A stretch of 64,000 nt of DNA from Oehlia diaphana (lineage: Eukaryota > Glomeromycota > Glomeromycetes > Glomerales > Glomeraceae). This document shows positions 49,962 to 60,184 of this stretch, piece by piece; position 1 is the stretch's first letter; the number at the start of each line of letters is the position of its first letter. The notes under the pieces were generated by a model. That model ran no database searches. It saw only the letters and a program-made list of their open reading frames with translations, and was not told where the DNA came from. The translations under genes were made by a program, and so were the position numbers. Location: positions 1-64,000 of the forward strand of contig QZLH01000461.1 in the NCBI GenBank assembly GCA_003833135.1. The letters run 5' to 3'.

Positions 49962-50038
49962 CTTGGCCCCGGTCTCCGTAGGGAGCAGCCTGCTACGACC
50001 TAGGGGACTACATAGGGCAACGTACCCTCGTAACAAGT
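49962..50038 (-). repeat. family C element, full length and inverted
   Basis: Nearly the reverse complement of 56096-56172: GCCTTGGCCCCGGTCTCCG, CAGCCTGCTACGACCTAGGG and TACCCTCGTAACAAG. It ends two bases before trnM. Confidence 0.82.
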
Positions 50039-50039
50039 A

Positions 50040-50112
50040 GAGGCAATAGCTCAATAGGTAGAGCATACCGCTCATAACGGTCAGCTTGGTGGTTCGAATC
50101 CACCTTGCCTCA
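50040..50112 (+). tRNA. trnM(cau): tRNA-Met(CAU), probably elongator
   Basis: Acceptor GAGGCAA/TTGCCTC, D-stem GCTC/GAGC, anticodon stem ACCG/CGGT with loop CTCATAA, T-arm GGTGGTTCGAATCCACC. Confidence 0.93.
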
Positions 50113-50621
50113 CCTTGGAGAGACTCTGGTAAAGATTGGTCACCCTAATACTGTTGCCAAATCTCTTATTTCAGTATACATTAACTTTGCATATCCACAC
50201 TATTCCTTGGATTGTTTGGAGGGGTGCTGTTTCAGCTAGATTTACTAGTAGCAGTCATTTAAGGAAAACCACCCTAACATTTAATCAGTAAGTAGATACC
50301 TATTCTAGGCACTCTAAGCCTTACTCTTCTTTGAAAGCTGTCTGAGTTTGTTACATAACATCCTTTTACTGCCTAGAATATATACCTCACCTTTCCTAGT
50401 GTAGTGTGGCAAATGATTGAATCTATGAACTACCTCTTTTCATGCTTTACCTATATCTTTATGCCTTAATACATAAGCAGCTATTTTAGTCTTAGTTTTC
50501 TAGCTAAATTAATCAAGCTAAGGCTAACTTTTACTGACAAATCTAGCTGTTATCTGGTTAACCTCCCTATACTTAAAATCAGTCTTTTTCTCTACTGCCC
50601 TCAGATCCTACGGCCAAGGTT

Positions 50622-50647
50622 CCCCTTCTTAGGCGTACCTAAAAGGG
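50622..50647 (+). repeat. family A hairpin, inner right arm deleted
   Basis: CCCCTTCTTAGGCGTACCT joins directly to AAAAGGG. Confidence 0.7.
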
Positions 50648-50695
50648 TTCATAGAAATAATCTAAGTACTTAAATTTGGGTATCTTATAGTCTAC

Positions 50696-50770
50696 TTGTT
50701 ACGACGGTACGTTGCCCTATGTACCAAGGAACCCCGGTTTCCGTAGTTGGTACTGCTTCAACCTAGGGAA
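50696..50770 (+). repeat. family C element
   Basis: CTTGTTACGACGGTACGTTG, CCTATGTACCAAGGAACCCC, GGT, then CGTAGTTGGTACTGCTTCAA and CCTAGGGAAC. Confidence 0.8.
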
Positions 50771-50815
50771 CTTGAACTCTTATTCTTGGTCTAATCCTCC
50801 TTATCCACTCTAGAA

Positions 50816-50891
50816 GGTGATTATAGTTCAATTGGTAAGAACGTCAATTTGTGGTATTGAAGCGTCTGGGTTCGAGTCCCAGTATTCACCC
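50816..50891 (+). tRNA. trnH(gug): tRNA-His(GUG)
   Basis: Acceptor GGTGATT/ATTCACC (one mismatch), anticodon stem TCAAT/ATTGA with loop TTGTGGT, T-arm CTGGGTTCGAGTCCCAG, discriminator C as usual for His. Confidence 0.93.
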
Positions 50892-50956
50892 TTCCTTATT
50901 TTGGATTTACTCCTCTTATTCCTCCTATTAGTACCCTTATTTTAGTTTCGGGGTTT

Positions 50957-51029
50957 GGCTGGGTAACATAAAGGATTAATGTACGGATCTGCAAAATCTG
51001 TGATGAGCGTTCGAATCGCTCCCCAGCCT
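50957..51029 (+). tRNA. trnC(gca): tRNA-Cys(GCA)
   Basis: Acceptor GGCTGGG/CCCAGCC, D-stem ACAT/ATGT, anticodon stem CGGAT/ATCTG with loop CTGCAAA, T-arm GAGCGTTCGAATCGCTC. Confidence 0.95.
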
Positions 51030-51145
51030 AGTAGCTATCATTGGAGATCATTAAGAATTACAGTATGGAGAAAACCTTGTCTTTAGGAAATCCACCTGTA
51101 TAGTTTGCATTATTCAGAGTTACCACTTGTTTTCCTAGTACCTCC

Positions 51146-51178
51146 CCCTCTAGTGGCGTACCTATGCCGGCCAGAGGG
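51146..51178 (+). repeat. family A hairpin
   Basis: CCCTCTAGTGGCGTACC...GGCCAGAGGG. Confidence 0.88.
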
Positions 51179-51231
51179 TCAGGGTTATCAGTTCTCCTTT
51201 TTCATTTGAGAATAAAGATAGAGGATCTGCA

Positions 51232-52096
51232 ATGTGTCTCATCTTAGAAGTCAAACCAAAATTTGTTTATCAAATGTTCCTTTCAGGTTTAATTGTTTTA
51301 GCTATTGCCCTACTGTTTAAAGTAAAAGGTAACAGCCGTATCACAATAGCATTGTATGCTTTCTGGAATTCACCATTGGCTATACGACTAGTTTGGCTTT
51401 TTCTTAGCATTATTTGCATAGTATTGCTATCGGCTTTTAATGACCCTGTATTTTGTACTGGCTCAGATAATAATGGAGGCACTACCCCAACCCACATTAG
51501 CACATCCATCTCTAATAAGTCTGTCTCTGACACTCCCATTTCCCTTAACTTTAACTTTACTACAACCTTAAAAACAGGTGCAACTGCTGCTGGTTTGGGC
51601 TATGGAATTGCCAAGGTTGTGAAGGCCGTTCCTCCAGCTTCTAAGGCTGGAGTGGCTGTAGCGCTCAGTGCAGTAGTTGGTGCCACTGTTGTAGCGTCAA
51701 AGGCACTTTCAAGAGGTAGCAACAACTCCAACAATTCCTCTATCTCAGAATTCGCTCGGTCCCTCTTAGGCGTACCTATGCCGCTAGAGGGTAAGGTCAA
51801 AAACAGGAGGTGATGGCGCCTCCTCGGTTATTGAATTTATATCTGATGAGCAGCAGCTAGTATTTGCTTGTATCATATTCTGTGGGGTTGCGCTTTGGAT
51901 GTTCGTAGGGCTTCTTTTAAACTTAGCTTTATTACGCTTTGGTGATTGGATTCTACCACGAATAGCAGATCGACCTATTTTAATGAGACTATACCGCTAC
52001 TATTCTGTCTCATCAACAACCTTGATTGTTATTTTAAGCCTAATTATTATTTATTCTTTGGCTTTTACCCTTTTTATTTTATATCGTCTTTACTAA
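51232..52096 (+). pseudogene. unknown membrane ORF split by a hairpin
   Basis: First frame 51232-51760: two hydrophobic segments (FLSGLIVLAIALLFKV; LAIRLVWLFLSIICIVLLSA), a Ser/Thr-rich loop, and an Ala/Gly/Val-rich stretch (GVAVALSAVVGATVVASKAL). A family A hairpin at 51761-51791 shifts the frame. It resumes about 51800-52096 as GGDGASSVIEFISDEQQLVF with two more membrane helices and ends LFILYRLY. Without the hairpin there would be one protein of about 280 residues and four helices. Family unknown; perhaps plasmid-derived. A C-rich motif and endonuclease linker follow the stop. If only part is translated, 51899-52096 could stand alone. Confidence 0.5.
51761..51791 (+). repeat. family A hairpin
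   Basis: CCCTCTTAGGCGTACC...GCTAGAGGG; breaks the surrounding ORF. Confidence 0.9.
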
Positions 52097-52119
52097 TTCA
52101 CTTTACTCATTTTAGAACT

Positions 52120-52131
52120 AAAATTCCCCCC
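52120..52131 (+). promoter_or_regulatory. C-rich 3' motif after the split membrane ORF
   Basis: AACTAAAATTCCCCCC, 24 bases past the stop. Confidence 0.5.
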
Positions 52132-52242
52132 TTAAACCTTTTGGCTTAGCTAAACGTGAATATTCTACTCTGTCTAACTCTTCTAAAAATACCACATCTG
52201 TTGTCCTATGGGGTTCTAAACTATCTTCTATTGTAACTCGGA
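52120..52242 (+). pseudogene. N-terminal remnant of a gene-end LAGLIDADG element
   Basis: Reads NSPLKPFGLAKREYSTLSNS then SKNTTSVVLWGSKLSSIV. This is the same linker as in the atp6 fusion (GLTKRQYSTSAS, STSIVLWGSNLSST). It is cut by a hairpin at 52243. Confidence 0.75.
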
Positions 52243-52273
52243 CCCTCTTAGGCGTACCTATGCCCCCCAAGGG
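52243..52273 (+). repeat. family A hairpin, variant
   Basis: CCCTCTTAGGCGTACC...CCCCCAAGGG. Confidence 0.8.
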
Positions 52274-52825
52274 CAAGGGAAAATTAGCGGTACAAAACCT
52301 TAGAAAATGTCACCCACCTTTCAGTGTAGATTAGGTAAGTCCTATCCAATGCATTACACACTGGCCTTTGCTTTTTAGACAATCCTATACCCACTGGTTG
52401 ATAAACCAAATTGCTATGATTTCTCCTTTCTAAGGAAACCATTGGGCTTAGCCTGTTCCTATAAACGCACCTTAATGATATCTTTAGGATCCTACTATAC
52501 GTTATAACAGGTGAAAAGTATTCACTAGTTTATTAGATAGAAACAAGAAATTCTAACCCTCTAATTCTCCCTCCCCCACGGCCACCCCTGGAGGGCACGG
52601 TTTATGAGGAGAACAGAGTAAAGGAGTGTAACACAATTAATAGTAGAGAAAATAACTAAAGAAGACCATGAGAGTGATTATGGCAGCTTAAGTCCTTCAA
52701 TGGTAGTAGTGGAAACACTAGAAGTTTTTAGGGTGGCAGACTTGTTCATCACTTTGAAAGCTCCCCCCCATAGGTACGCCTGCCAGGGGTCCAGGGAAAA
52801 CTTGGGAAGCAAGCTTTAACCAACT
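52274..52825 (+). other. spacer before trnR(ucg)
   Basis: No gene. Two degraded family A hairpins lie at about 52569-52595 and 52763-52789. Confidence 0.4.
52763..52789 (-). repeat. family A hairpin, shortened
   Basis: CCCCCCATAGGTACGCC then TGCCAGGGG. Confidence 0.65.
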
Positions 52826-52899
52826 GCATCTTTAGCTCAATCGGATAGAGCGTCGGTCTTCGAAACCGTAGGTTATTGGTTCGACTCCAATAAGGTGCT
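52826..52899 (+). tRNA. trnR(ucg): tRNA-Arg(UCG)
   Basis: Acceptor GCATCTT/AAGGTGC, D-stem GCTC/GAGC, anticodon stem CGGT/ACCG with loop CTTCGAA, T-arm TTGGTTCGACTCCAA. Confidence 0.93.
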
Positions 52900-52984
52900 C
52901 CACTCCCCCTATTTTCCCGGAGGAAGGTTCTGAGCCAATACTACTGAAGCTGTATTCTTTAAACCATTCTACTTTGGCTTTGTA

Positions 52985-53650
52985 GATTGGACAATCACCA
53001 GCAATGGAGCAAATTCTAATGCTTCTTATATTGGGCTGTTACCTATTAACCTTAGGACTCAAAAAAAGGCCGGAGGGGAGGAAGGACAGCCAGAAACCTT
53101 GCTAAGCTTTTAATGAATTCCATGTATGGTCGCTTTGGCCTACATACTGAAGCAACACAAACAGCACTGCTTCCTAACTATCTATTATCTCTGAAATTCT
53201 TTTCGAGGGGAGATATACTTTAATCAATTATTCCTTAAATGAGCCACCAATGAATGGAAAAGGTGGAGATAGTAATCTAATTAAAGAATATACTAAAGGA
53301 CTTACCTTAAGAACAAATGTGGCACTAGCTTCAGCGGTTACTGCCTATTCCCGAATGATTATTAATGATCATAAACTCACAGCGTTAAATAGTGGAGCCA
53401 ATTTATATTATTCTGATACTGATTCAATGGTAATTGACCAAGAATTAGATTCTTCAAAAGTGGATCCAGCCAAATTAGGTTATCTCAAATTGGAGCACAC
53501 TATTGAGGAAGGAATCTTCCCTCTTCCTAAGGTATATTACCTGAGAACAACAGAAGGTCACCAAAGCTAAGGGATACTCAGGAAAATTAACTAGAGATAA
53601 CTATCTCTCTCTTATTAAACAACAAAACATAGTGGGGTTGAGAGTCAATA
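52985..53650 (+). pseudogene. dpo: dpo fragment with palm motifs B and C
   Basis: The longest polymerase piece. NASYIGLLPINLRTQK is followed by AKLLMNSMYGRFGLHTEATQ (motif B, K-x3-NSxYG), then, after stops, an open stretch 53250-53570 with TAYSRMIINDHKL and YYSDTDSMVID (motif C) and KLEHTIEEGIFPLPKVYYL. The C-terminal GKLTRDNYLSLIKQQN lies in another frame. Motif A is missing, so it cannot be an active enzyme. Protein-primed family B type, as on linear mitochondrial plasmids. Confidence 0.85.
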
Positions 53651-53720
53651 AATGGTTAATTTCTTATTAAATTCAATTCTAACGGAAATTACTTATCCAT
53701 CATTTATAATAGGTTGAAAA

Positions 53721-54098
53721 TTAACCTTCTAGCGGCATAGGTACGCCTAAGAGGGGAAAGTTAGGAAGATTCACTAAAGCTGATAAGGAAAGAATGCTAT
53801 CATAGCCTGTATGGAAGTAAACAAATTGACCTTCATTCTTCTTAATTAAATCAAACCAGAAGTCAGATAACATTTTATTTGAATCCATATTATAATAGGT
53901 TATATCATAGACTTTAAATATTTTCTCATTATACCAAGCTGCCATATAGACACTATTGGTTCCATCTTTATTAACTAATGACTCTAAATCGGCAGTTACA
54001 ATCAAGTCTTGAAATTTCCTATTAGTATTATCTTCTTTATTTTTATTCTTTAATTCGTCTAAGGAGGGTAAATTGGAAATATCATAAGTGTCAAACAC
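53721..54098 (-). pseudogene. dpo: dpo fragment (ExoI-ExoII), inverted
   Basis: FQDLIVTADLESLVNKDG (ExoI, D-x-E), SVYMAAWYNEKIFKVYDITY and FWFDLIKKNEGQFVYFHTGY with DSILSL (ExoII region). The frame ends in a family A hairpin. It lies head-to-head with the palm fragment, so the polymerase has been cut and one part inverted. Confidence 0.8.
53725..53756 (-). repeat. family A hairpin
   Basis: CCTTCTAGCGGCATAGG...TAAGAGGGG. Confidence 0.82.
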
Positions 54099-54273
54099 TA
54101 TTTGGCCACTTTTTTTGAGAGAGTCAAGGGTATTGGATTGTGTAAGAAACCTGTATTATATTGAGGCTTTATCAAATCTTAAATGATGATGCGTCTATCA
54201 GTTCGTAATTGTTTTTATATTATAATCTAATAAAGTATCCGAAACACGGAAATTAAATATTTAGTAAACAGCA

Positions 54274-55839
54274 ATGATTTATAATCCTTTAGAGCAGTTT
54301 GAGATTGTTAAGTTTATAGCAATGGAAGGACCTCTTTTTGGATATATACAAATTGGGCTGACTAATATAGGCTTTTATCTGTTACTGGCCTCACTCTTCC
54401 TAATTTTTCAACACTTATTATATAATAAAGAGGGAGTGTTAGGGTTGGGTAATACATTAATGCTTTGTATAGAATCTCTTTTTGGATTTATACTTCAACT
54501 AGTAAAAAACCAAATTGGACCTCAAGGACAGCCCTATTTTCCTGCTATTTATTCTCTGTTCTTATTTATATTATTTCTAAACTTAATAGGTCTTATCCCC
54601 TATAGCTTTACTGCTACAGCTCACTTTGCTTTAACCCTAGGTTTTAGTTCCACCATTTTATTAGGAGTCACTCTTTTAGGTTTACACCGTCACGGACTTC
54701 ACTTCTTTTCTCTTTTTGTCCCTGCTGGGACTCCACTACCTTTGGTTCCACTGTTAGTTTTAATTGAAAGTGTTTCTTACTTAGCTAGAGCTTTTTCATT
54801 AGGTATTCGTTTGAGTGCTAACATGTTAGCAGGACACATTCTTTTACATATTATTGCCACTTTTTCATGGAAATTTATAATAGGTTCTCTAATAGGCTTA
54901 CTATTAACACCTTTACCTCTCTTATTTTTAACGCTTTTATATGGCCTAGAAATTGGTGTTGCACTTATTCAGGCTTATGTTTTCGTTTTACTTACTTGCT
55001 CTTACATCAATGATGCTATTTCTTTACACTCAGAAAATTCCCCCTCAGTTCACACATCCACGCATCTTCCTCTAAACAGAACTTTAGGATTAACTAAACG
55101 TCAATATTCTACTTCAGCTAGTTCTTCTGATCTTTGTTTTTCTAGAAGGAATTACATCGATCTAGAAATACTTTCTAAAAATTCAACATCTATTGTTCTA
55201 TGGGGTTCTAATCTCTCTTCTACTTTAGGTCTAAGGTTTAGTAATAAATTACGAAATATAGTTTTCCTGCCTCCTTTAGTAAATAGCATAGTAACTGGTC
55301 TTTTGCTTGGTGATGGTTGGATTCAAAAGGGCAAGTTTAACAAGAATGCTCGATTAGGTTTTAAACAGTCTGTCATACATATAGGATTTGCTTTATGGGT
55401 TTATAATCTATTGGCGCATTATTGTCAATCTTTACCTTACTCTACTAAAACTTCTTTGAATGGACGACTTTTTTTTGGAGTTGAGTTTATGACTCGAACC
55501 TATCCTTGTTTAACACTCTTACACTCAATTTGGTACTTAAACGGAAGTAAAGTTATACCTGCCAGTATATTCGAAGACTTGACTCCTGTTGCTTTAGCAC
55601 TGTGGGCCCAAGGGGACGGGACCAAAAGAAATAGAGGGTTTACTTTTAATACTCAGTGTTTTACTTTACAGCAAGCTGTACTTTTATTAAATGTTCTACA
55701 TATAAAATTTGGATTAGATTGCACTATATATTATGATAGAGGAAAGCCTTTAGTTCATGTAAGATCTAACTCTATGAGCACTTTTCGGGCTATTGTTTAT
55801 CCTTATTTCCATCCTTCTATGTTATATAAACTTCAGTAA
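54274..55839 (+). CDS. atp6: ATP synthase subunit 6 fused in frame to a LAGLIDADG endonuclease
   Basis: 521 codons. Residues 1 to about 252 are Atp6, the proton-channel subunit: YNPLEQFEI, LNLIGLIPYSFTATAHFA, the essential Arg in ARAFSLGIRLSANMLAGH, and YGLEIGVALIQAYVFVLL. After ISLHSENSP (C-rich motif at 55034-55044) a linker follows with RQYSTSAS near residue 276, SSDL and a family B hairpin read as codons (55138-55168). Then a LAGLIDADG_2 enzyme: VTGLLLGDGWIQKGKF near 341 and LTPVALALWAQGDGTK near 436, ending HPSMLYKLQ. A second Atp6 C-terminus lies just downstream. This copies the known gene-end mobile elements of Allomyces and Rhizophagus. Whether Atp6 is released by cleavage is open. 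Confidence 0.95.
   Translation: MIYNPLEQFEIVKFIAMEGPLFGYIQIGLTNIGFYLLLASLFLIFQHLLYNKEGVLGLGNTLMLCIESLFGFILQLVKNQIGPQGQPYFPAIYSLFLFILFLNLIGLIPYSFTATAHFALTLGFSSTILLGVTLLGLHRHGLHFFSLFVPAGTPLPLVPLLVLIESVSYLARAFSLGIRLSANMLAGHILLHIIATFSWKFIIGSLIGLLLTPLPLLFLTLLYGLEIGVALIQAYVFVLLTCSYINDAISLHSENSPSVHTSTHLPLNRTLGLTKRQYSTSASSSDLCFSRRNYIDLEILSKNSTSIVLWGSNLSSTLGLRFSNKLRNIVFLPPLVNSIVTGLLLGDGWIQKGKFNKNARLGFKQSVIHIGFALWVYNLLAHYCQSLPYSTKTSLNGRLFFGVEFMTRTYPCLTLLHSIWYLNGSKVIPASIFEDLTPVALALWAQGDGTKRNRGFTFNTQCFTLQQAVLLLNVLHIKFGLDCTIYYDRGKPLVHVRSNSMSTFRAIVYPYFHPSMLYKLQ
55138..55168 (-). repeat. family B hairpin inside the atp6-endonuclease linker
   Basis: On the - strand TTTCTAGA-TCGATGTAATTCC-TTCTAGAAA, a perfect stem different in sequence from the copy at 22355. 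It is translated as part of the fusion. Confidence 0.82.
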
Positions 55840-55856
55840 TAAGTTACCTTTTTCCT

Positions 55857-56132
55857 TTGGCGGCCAATATGCTTGCTGGTCATATCCTTTTACATATTAT
55901 AGCCACTTTTTCATGGAAGTTCATAGTTGGTTCTCTGCTTGGTATAATCATGATACCTCTTCCTTTACTTTTCCTTACTCTGCTTTATGGACTCGAAATT
56001 GGGGTTGCCCTTATTCAAGCCTACGTTTTTGTCTTATTAACATGTAGTTATATAAATGATGCTATTTCTCTGCATTCAGAAAATTCCCCCTCTACTTGTT
56101 ACGACGGTACGTTGCCCTATGTAGTCCCCTAG
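55857..56132 (+). pseudogene. displaced copy of the atp6 C-terminus
   Basis: ANMLAGHILLHIIATFSWKF then LLYGLEIGVALIQAYVFVLL, TCSYINDAISLHSENSPS. It is nearly identical to the end of intact Atp6, with a few changes (GSLLGIIMIPLPLLF). After the C-rich motif at 56080-56090 a family C element provides the last codons. It lacks an independent start. Confidence 0.9.
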
Positions 56133-56172
56133 GTCGTAGCAGGCTGCTCCCTACAGAGACCGGGGCCAAGGA
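56096..56172 (+). repeat. family C element, full length
   Basis: CTTGTTACGACGGTACGTTG, CCCTATGTAGTCCCCTAGGT, CGTAGCAGGCTGCTCCCTAC, AGAGACCGGGGCCAAGGAAC. Inverted match of 49962-50038. Confidence 0.85.
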
Positions 56173-56543
56173 ACCCAACCTTAGCTAAGCACAAGTTTTA
56201 GTTACCCCTTCTTATCTTTCTTAGGTTTATCTTTAGAATTATCTAATAAAACTCACAAAAGAATAAAATTCAATAATACTCAACCTTGGCCTGGCTGGGG
56301 GGGCTAGAAAAAATCAAGAAGAGATAAGGATAAAGGGAGAGTAGAGAAGAACAACTAAGGATTAGACTTAGAAGGACAAAGGTAAGCTATAGTTATACTT
56401 AAAGGTTAGAATAGAGAAAGATTGAAAAAGGGCCTGTTTATGGATTAGTTAGGTCTAGTACTAGAGAAGGGAGGAACTATTTTTAGTTTTCCACTTAAGG
56501 ATGTGTAGTTCTTATTGAATTAGGAGTAAGTTGAGAGCACGGG

Positions 56544-56577
56544 CCTTCTAGTGGCGTACCTATGCCGCACAGAAGGT
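56544..56577 (+). repeat. family A hairpin
   Basis: CCTTCTAGTGGCGTACC...CACAGAAGG; the outer stem CCTTCT/AGAAGG is a compensated variant, shared with 62512. Confidence 0.88.
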
Positions 56578-56656
56578 CAAAGGAATTACATCGATTTAAA
56601 AAATAAACCAAAGTTTCCTTATAAGCAACAAGTCGACTTAGAAAATGAAGGAAACA

Positions 56657-56703
56657 AAGTTATCCTAGGGATGTAATTGCCCCGATTTTCGACGGAAAAC
56701 AAA
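56657..56703 (-). repeat. 47-bp inverted repeat, copy 2 (upstream of nad2)
   Basis: Exact reverse complement of 27538-27584 at the cob 3' end; 17 bases before the nad2 ATG. Confidence 0.9.
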
Positions 56704-56720
56704 CCCTTGTAACTTGAGCA

Positions 56721-58274
56721 ATGCTATTATTATCTATTTTACTTTTTTCGGCCGTTGTGCCTTTAACTTCCGTTCACATGAGTTCTCATGTTTTCAATAG
56801 ATTAGCCATCTTAGTATTACTCTATTCTTCGGTATTGGCTTGGAACATGCTCTATTTAGAGCCAATAGGTGTAGGTCTAGGGATCTATGGTGGACTATCT
56901 CACGTCACTTTACTCTCTCAAGCATTTGATACCTTTATCTTGGTCTGTGCTTCCATTATTCTGCTTCTTGGTTCAGGTTCCATTTCTGTCACTAGCCAAC
57001 GGTTTGAATCTATTACCAAAGGCAAAGTAGCTGAATACCCTCTAATTATCTTTTTCACAACTCTAGGTATGAGTTCCCTTGTTTCTAGTAGTGATTTGGT
57101 CACTTTCTTCTTATCTATAGAGCTACAAAGCCTTGCTCTCTACATTCTCGCTACAATTTACCGAGACTCTGAGGCAGCAACATCTGCTGGTCTAAAATAT
57201 TTTCTAGTAGGTGCACTCTCTTCTAGTTTGATTCTGCTAGGATCTTGTCTACTTTATGGGTTAACAGGGGTTTCTAATTTTGAAGGTGTATATCTTTTGT
57301 GCTCAATGGCTATAGCCAATAGTGGAATCCATATAGCTCTAGTTATTATAGGTATTGCCCTACTATTCAAGGTAGCTGCTGCTCCTTTCCATAACTGGGC
57401 TCCAGATGTTTATGACGGAGTGCCAACTATTGTGACTACATGGCTAACTATAATGCCAAAGGTTGCCATTCTTGCCTTCTTAGGTGAGTTCCAGGGATTT
57501 ACCCATTTAGGTAGGGTTTACGAAACCACCTATCCGATTTGGCCCAATATTCTCCTAATTAGTGCTCTACTATCTCTAGTTATTGGTAGTCTACTTGGCC
57601 TAGCTCAATACCGAATAAAACGTTTGCTAGCTTATAGTACGATTTCACATATGGGTTTTATGCTATTAGCTTTAGCTATCCATACTCCAGAGGGTATAGA
57701 GGCATATCTTTTCTATCTAGTGCAATACGTGCTTACAAGCACCAACATCTTCTTTGTGTTACTAGCCTTTAGTAATCATCCTTATGAATCCGATTACGCA
57801 TCGAATACACCATCTTCTGCTGGCTTCTCACTCCTTGATAACACTGAGCTGTCCAAAAAACCACAGATCTTATACATTTCTCATATTAGCCGAAACTCTA
57901 ATATCCTCTCAAATCCTGCGTTAGCCTTAACCTTCGCTATCACCCTTTTCTCCATGGCAGGAATACCTCCAATGATAGGTTTCTTTGCTAAACTGATGGT
58001 GATTTACTCAGCTACCCACAGTGGCTACTTGTTTTTAGCAATTATAGCAATTCTAGTTAGCGTTGTTAGTGCAGCCTACTATCTACGAGTTATTCGTGTC
58101 ATCTTCTTTGATACTTCTCAGTTCACCGAAACTCCTGCTTGGTGGGTTCGTCCTAATGGAAATAATTCTATGATTATAGGGACTCTAACTCTATTAATTT
58201 TACTCTTCATTGCTAATCCCCTACCAATACTAAACTGCCTGCACCTTCTGGCTCTTTCTCTATTCTACTGGTAA
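56721..58274 (+). CDS. nad2: NADH dehydrogenase subunit 2
   Basis: 517 residues, intron-free. Landmarks: [20 protein letters not shown] with the conserved Glu, [60 protein letters not shown], and [21 protein letters not shown] membrane proton-pumping subunit of complex I of normal length. Its TAA stop overlaps the nad3 start by one base (TAATG), a common fungal arrangement that implies co-transcription and coupled translation. Confidence 0.97.
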   Translation: MLLLSILLFSAVVPLTSVHMSSHVFNRLAILVLLYSSVLAWNMLYLEPIGVGLGIYGGLSHVTLLSQAFDTFILVCASIILLLGSGSISVTSQRFESITKGKVAEYPLIIFFTTLGMSSLVSSSDLVTFFLSIELQSLALYILATIYRDSEAATSAGLKYFLVGALSSSLILLGSCLLYGLTGVSNFEGVYLLCSMAIANSGIHIALVIIGIALLFKVAAAPFHNWAPDVYDGVPTIVTTWLTIMPKVAILAFLGEFQGFTHLGRVYETTYPIWPNILLISALLSLVIGSLLGLAQYRIKRLLAYSTISHMGFMLLALAIHTPEGIEAYLFYLVQYVLTSTNIFFVLLAFSNHPYESDYASNTPSSAGFSLLDNTELSKKPQILYISHISRNSNILSNPALALTFAITLFSMAGIPPMIGFFAKLMVIYSATHSGYLFLAIIAILVSVVSAAYYLRVIRVIFFDTSQFTETPAWWVRPNGNNSMIIGTLTLLILLFIANPLPILNCLHLLALSLFYW

Positions 58275-59392
58275 TGTTAGTTTTCTTCCTCTTGTTCGTT
58301 CCTTTGTTCGTGCTAATTCTTTTAGGGGTAAACATGTTGGTTGCTACCAATAACCCTGACTCTGCTAAAATGGCGCCTTATGAATGTGGAATGCCCCCAG
58401 CTTCTGATGCCCGTCATAAATTCCAAATTAGTTTCTTTCTTGTTGCTATCCTCTTTTTAGTTTTTGATTTAGAAATACTCTTTCTCTATCCTTTAGTTGT
58501 TTCTCTATATTATATCTCTTCCTTTGGCTTTTGGATTGCTATGGTTTTCATACTTCTTTTAACAGTCGGTTTCATTGCAGAGTTAGCCTCAGGTGCTCTT
58601 GATTACGCTAAACATAGTACTAATACTTCTTCTTCTCCATCACAAAAAACCCCCCAACCCAAAGGTAAACTACCAATTGGAGTACGGTCTTATTCAACCC
58701 TTTCTTCTCCTGATGATCTCTCCGATGGTAAACGCAAACGTGATAAGGGAAATATAAAATATACTTTTCAATATAGAATCAATCAGACCCTGACACCATT
58801 CCTAGCCGAAGTTTTAATAGGACTGTTATTAGGTGACGGTTGTATGCAAGCTCCTATATCAAAAATAGGGGGACATCGTCTAACCATTCGTCATTCAATG
58901 AGCCAATATGATTATCTTCTTCATTTGCATGATCTCTTTGAAGCTTTTGTTGTTAAACCTCCCCACATTAGTTCAAATCTTGATAAACGTACTGGTGTAA
59001 CTTACCACTGGTGTAATTTGCATACTTTGTCTTTTCTTTGCTTTGCTCCCTATCGTGCTTTGTTTTATAATGATTTAAGGATAAAAATAATACCCTCTAA
59101 CTTAAAAGAGATTTTAACTCCTGTAGGCTTAGCTTATTGGATCATGGATGACGGGGTTTTCCATAAGTCCTCAGGTGGGTTTTACCTTTCTACTAACTCT
59201 TTTACTTTAGCAGAAGTTGAGCTACTGGTAGAGGTCCTAACGAACAATTTTTATTTGGATTGTAAATCACACAAATGTGGTATCAAAGACCAAAGGGTAA
59301 TCTTTATCCCCTCCTCTCAAAGCAATAAACTTCGAGCTTTGGTTCAACCTTATTTTCATAATTCCTTATTATATAAACTAGGATTAAAATGA
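58274..59392 (+). CDS. nad3: NADH dehydrogenase subunit 3 fused in frame to a LAGLIDADG endonuclease
   Basis: 372 codons. Residues 1 to about 118 are Nad3: [36 protein letters not shown] with the conserved Glu-Cys-Gly loop, [18 protein letters not shown], and [10 protein letters not shown] linker with C-rich codons (58643-58656) and VRSYSTLSS (R near residue 138) leads to a LAGLIDADG_2 enzyme. Its motifs are [14 protein letters not shown] near 178 and [20 protein letters not shown]. It ends [11 protein letters not shown] with a TGA stop. A diverged second Nad3 C-terminus follows. A truncated relative lies inverted at 35822-36310. Confidence 0.95.
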   Translation: MLVFFLLFVPLFVLILLGVNMLVATNNPDSAKMAPYECGMPPASDARHKFQISFFLVAILFLVFDLEILFLYPLVVSLYYISSFGFWIAMVFILLLTVGFIAELASGALDYAKHSTNTSSSPSQKTPQPKGKLPIGVRSYSTLSSPDDLSDGKRKRDKGNIKYTFQYRINQTLTPFLAEVLIGLLLGDGCMQAPISKIGGHRLTIRHSMSQYDYLLHLHDLFEAFVVKPPHISSNLDKRTGVTYHWCNLHTLSFLCFAPYRALFYNDLRIKIIPSNLKEILTPVGLAYWIMDDGVFHKSSGGFYLSTNSFTLAEVELLVEVLTNNFYLDCKSHKCGIKDQRVIFIPSSQSNKLRALVQPYFHNSLLYKLGLK

Positions 59393-59396
59393 TTGC

Positions 59397-59681
59397 GAAA
59401 TATTATTCCTTTACCCTCTTGTTGTATCCTTATATCATATATCTTCCTTTGGTTTCTGGGTTGCAATGGTCTTCATTCTTCTTCTTACTATTGGTTTTGT
59501 TTACGAACTAGGTAAAGGCGCACTTGACTATGCCAAAGACTCTTCTTCTCCTACTAAAAATTCCCCCAGGGCTAAAGCACCTACTGGTACTCGCTCTTAT
59601 TCTACCTCTTCTGATAACTCCGGCCCTCTTAGGCGTACCTATGCCGCTACGAGGCTTTTTCTTAAATCTGTTAGACTTTGA
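59397..59681 (+). pseudogene. displaced copy of the nad3 C-terminus with linker
   Basis: Starts [20 protein letters not shown] and continues [20 protein letters not shown]. It then goes past the normal end into SPTKNSPRAKAPTGTRSYST, so it carries both the C-rich motif (59556-59567) and the R-S-Y-S-T linker. A family A hairpin at 59624 ends the similarity. No endonuclease follows. Confidence 0.85.
59624..59654 (+). repeat. family A hairpin
   Basis: CCCTCTTAGGCGTACC...GCTACGAGG; joins the nad3 linker remnant to unrelated sequence. Confidence 0.88.
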
Positions 59682-59883
59682 CCGGGGTAACCCAATAAAG
59701 ATTAGGTTTAGAAGTTCTACTTGTGGAATTGAAATTAAATCAGTAAAACCAATCAGAGGTAATCACCTTCTGTACTGCGTGGCTTTGATTGAAGCCCCTA
59801 GCTAATAAACGTATGTTACTCCTCATTGTTAGTTACACTTCTACAAAGACTACTTGTCCCAATCTCTGCCTGCTATTTGTTTC

Positions 59884-59954
59884 TGCAAGTTGGTGTAAGG
59901 GTTGCATGTCAGACTCATGTTCTGAAGGAGGCCGTTCGACTCGGCCACTTGCAC
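59884..59954 (+). tRNA. trnM(cau): tRNA-Met(CAU), probably initiator
   Basis: Acceptor TGCAAGT/ACTTGCA with a T-A first pair, anticodon stem TCAGA/TCTGA with loop CTCATGT, T-arm GGCCGTTCGACTCGGCC. The TGCAA start and T1-A72 pair resemble fungal mitochondrial initiator tRNAs. Confidence 0.88.
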
Positions 59955-60184
59955 AAAAAGGTATAAAATGAAAGGGTTGTTTTTTTCAATTTGATACTGG
60001 AAGTTGGGTGTGATTACTGGAGTAAGGGTGGCAAGAAAGAATTTGGTTTTGTCAAAGTTACCTTAGAAGGAATACATCTAGGAAAAATAAGGGAGGGGTT
60101 TCCTCTTTGAACTGAACTCAATTGTTCCTAAGCAAACGTGACTTGTTCCGCATCAAGAAGTAAGCAAAAGCAAACCCTAAAGTA

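Larger units (their letters stand above)
50113..50815 (+). other. spacer trnM-trnH
   Basis: No gene; holds a truncated family A hairpin (50622-50647) and a family C element (50696-50770). Confidence 0.4.
56173..56720 (+). other. spacer before nad2
   Basis: No gene. Contains a family A hairpin, a family B-like copy at 56578-56607 and the inverted 47-bp repeat. Confidence 0.4.
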
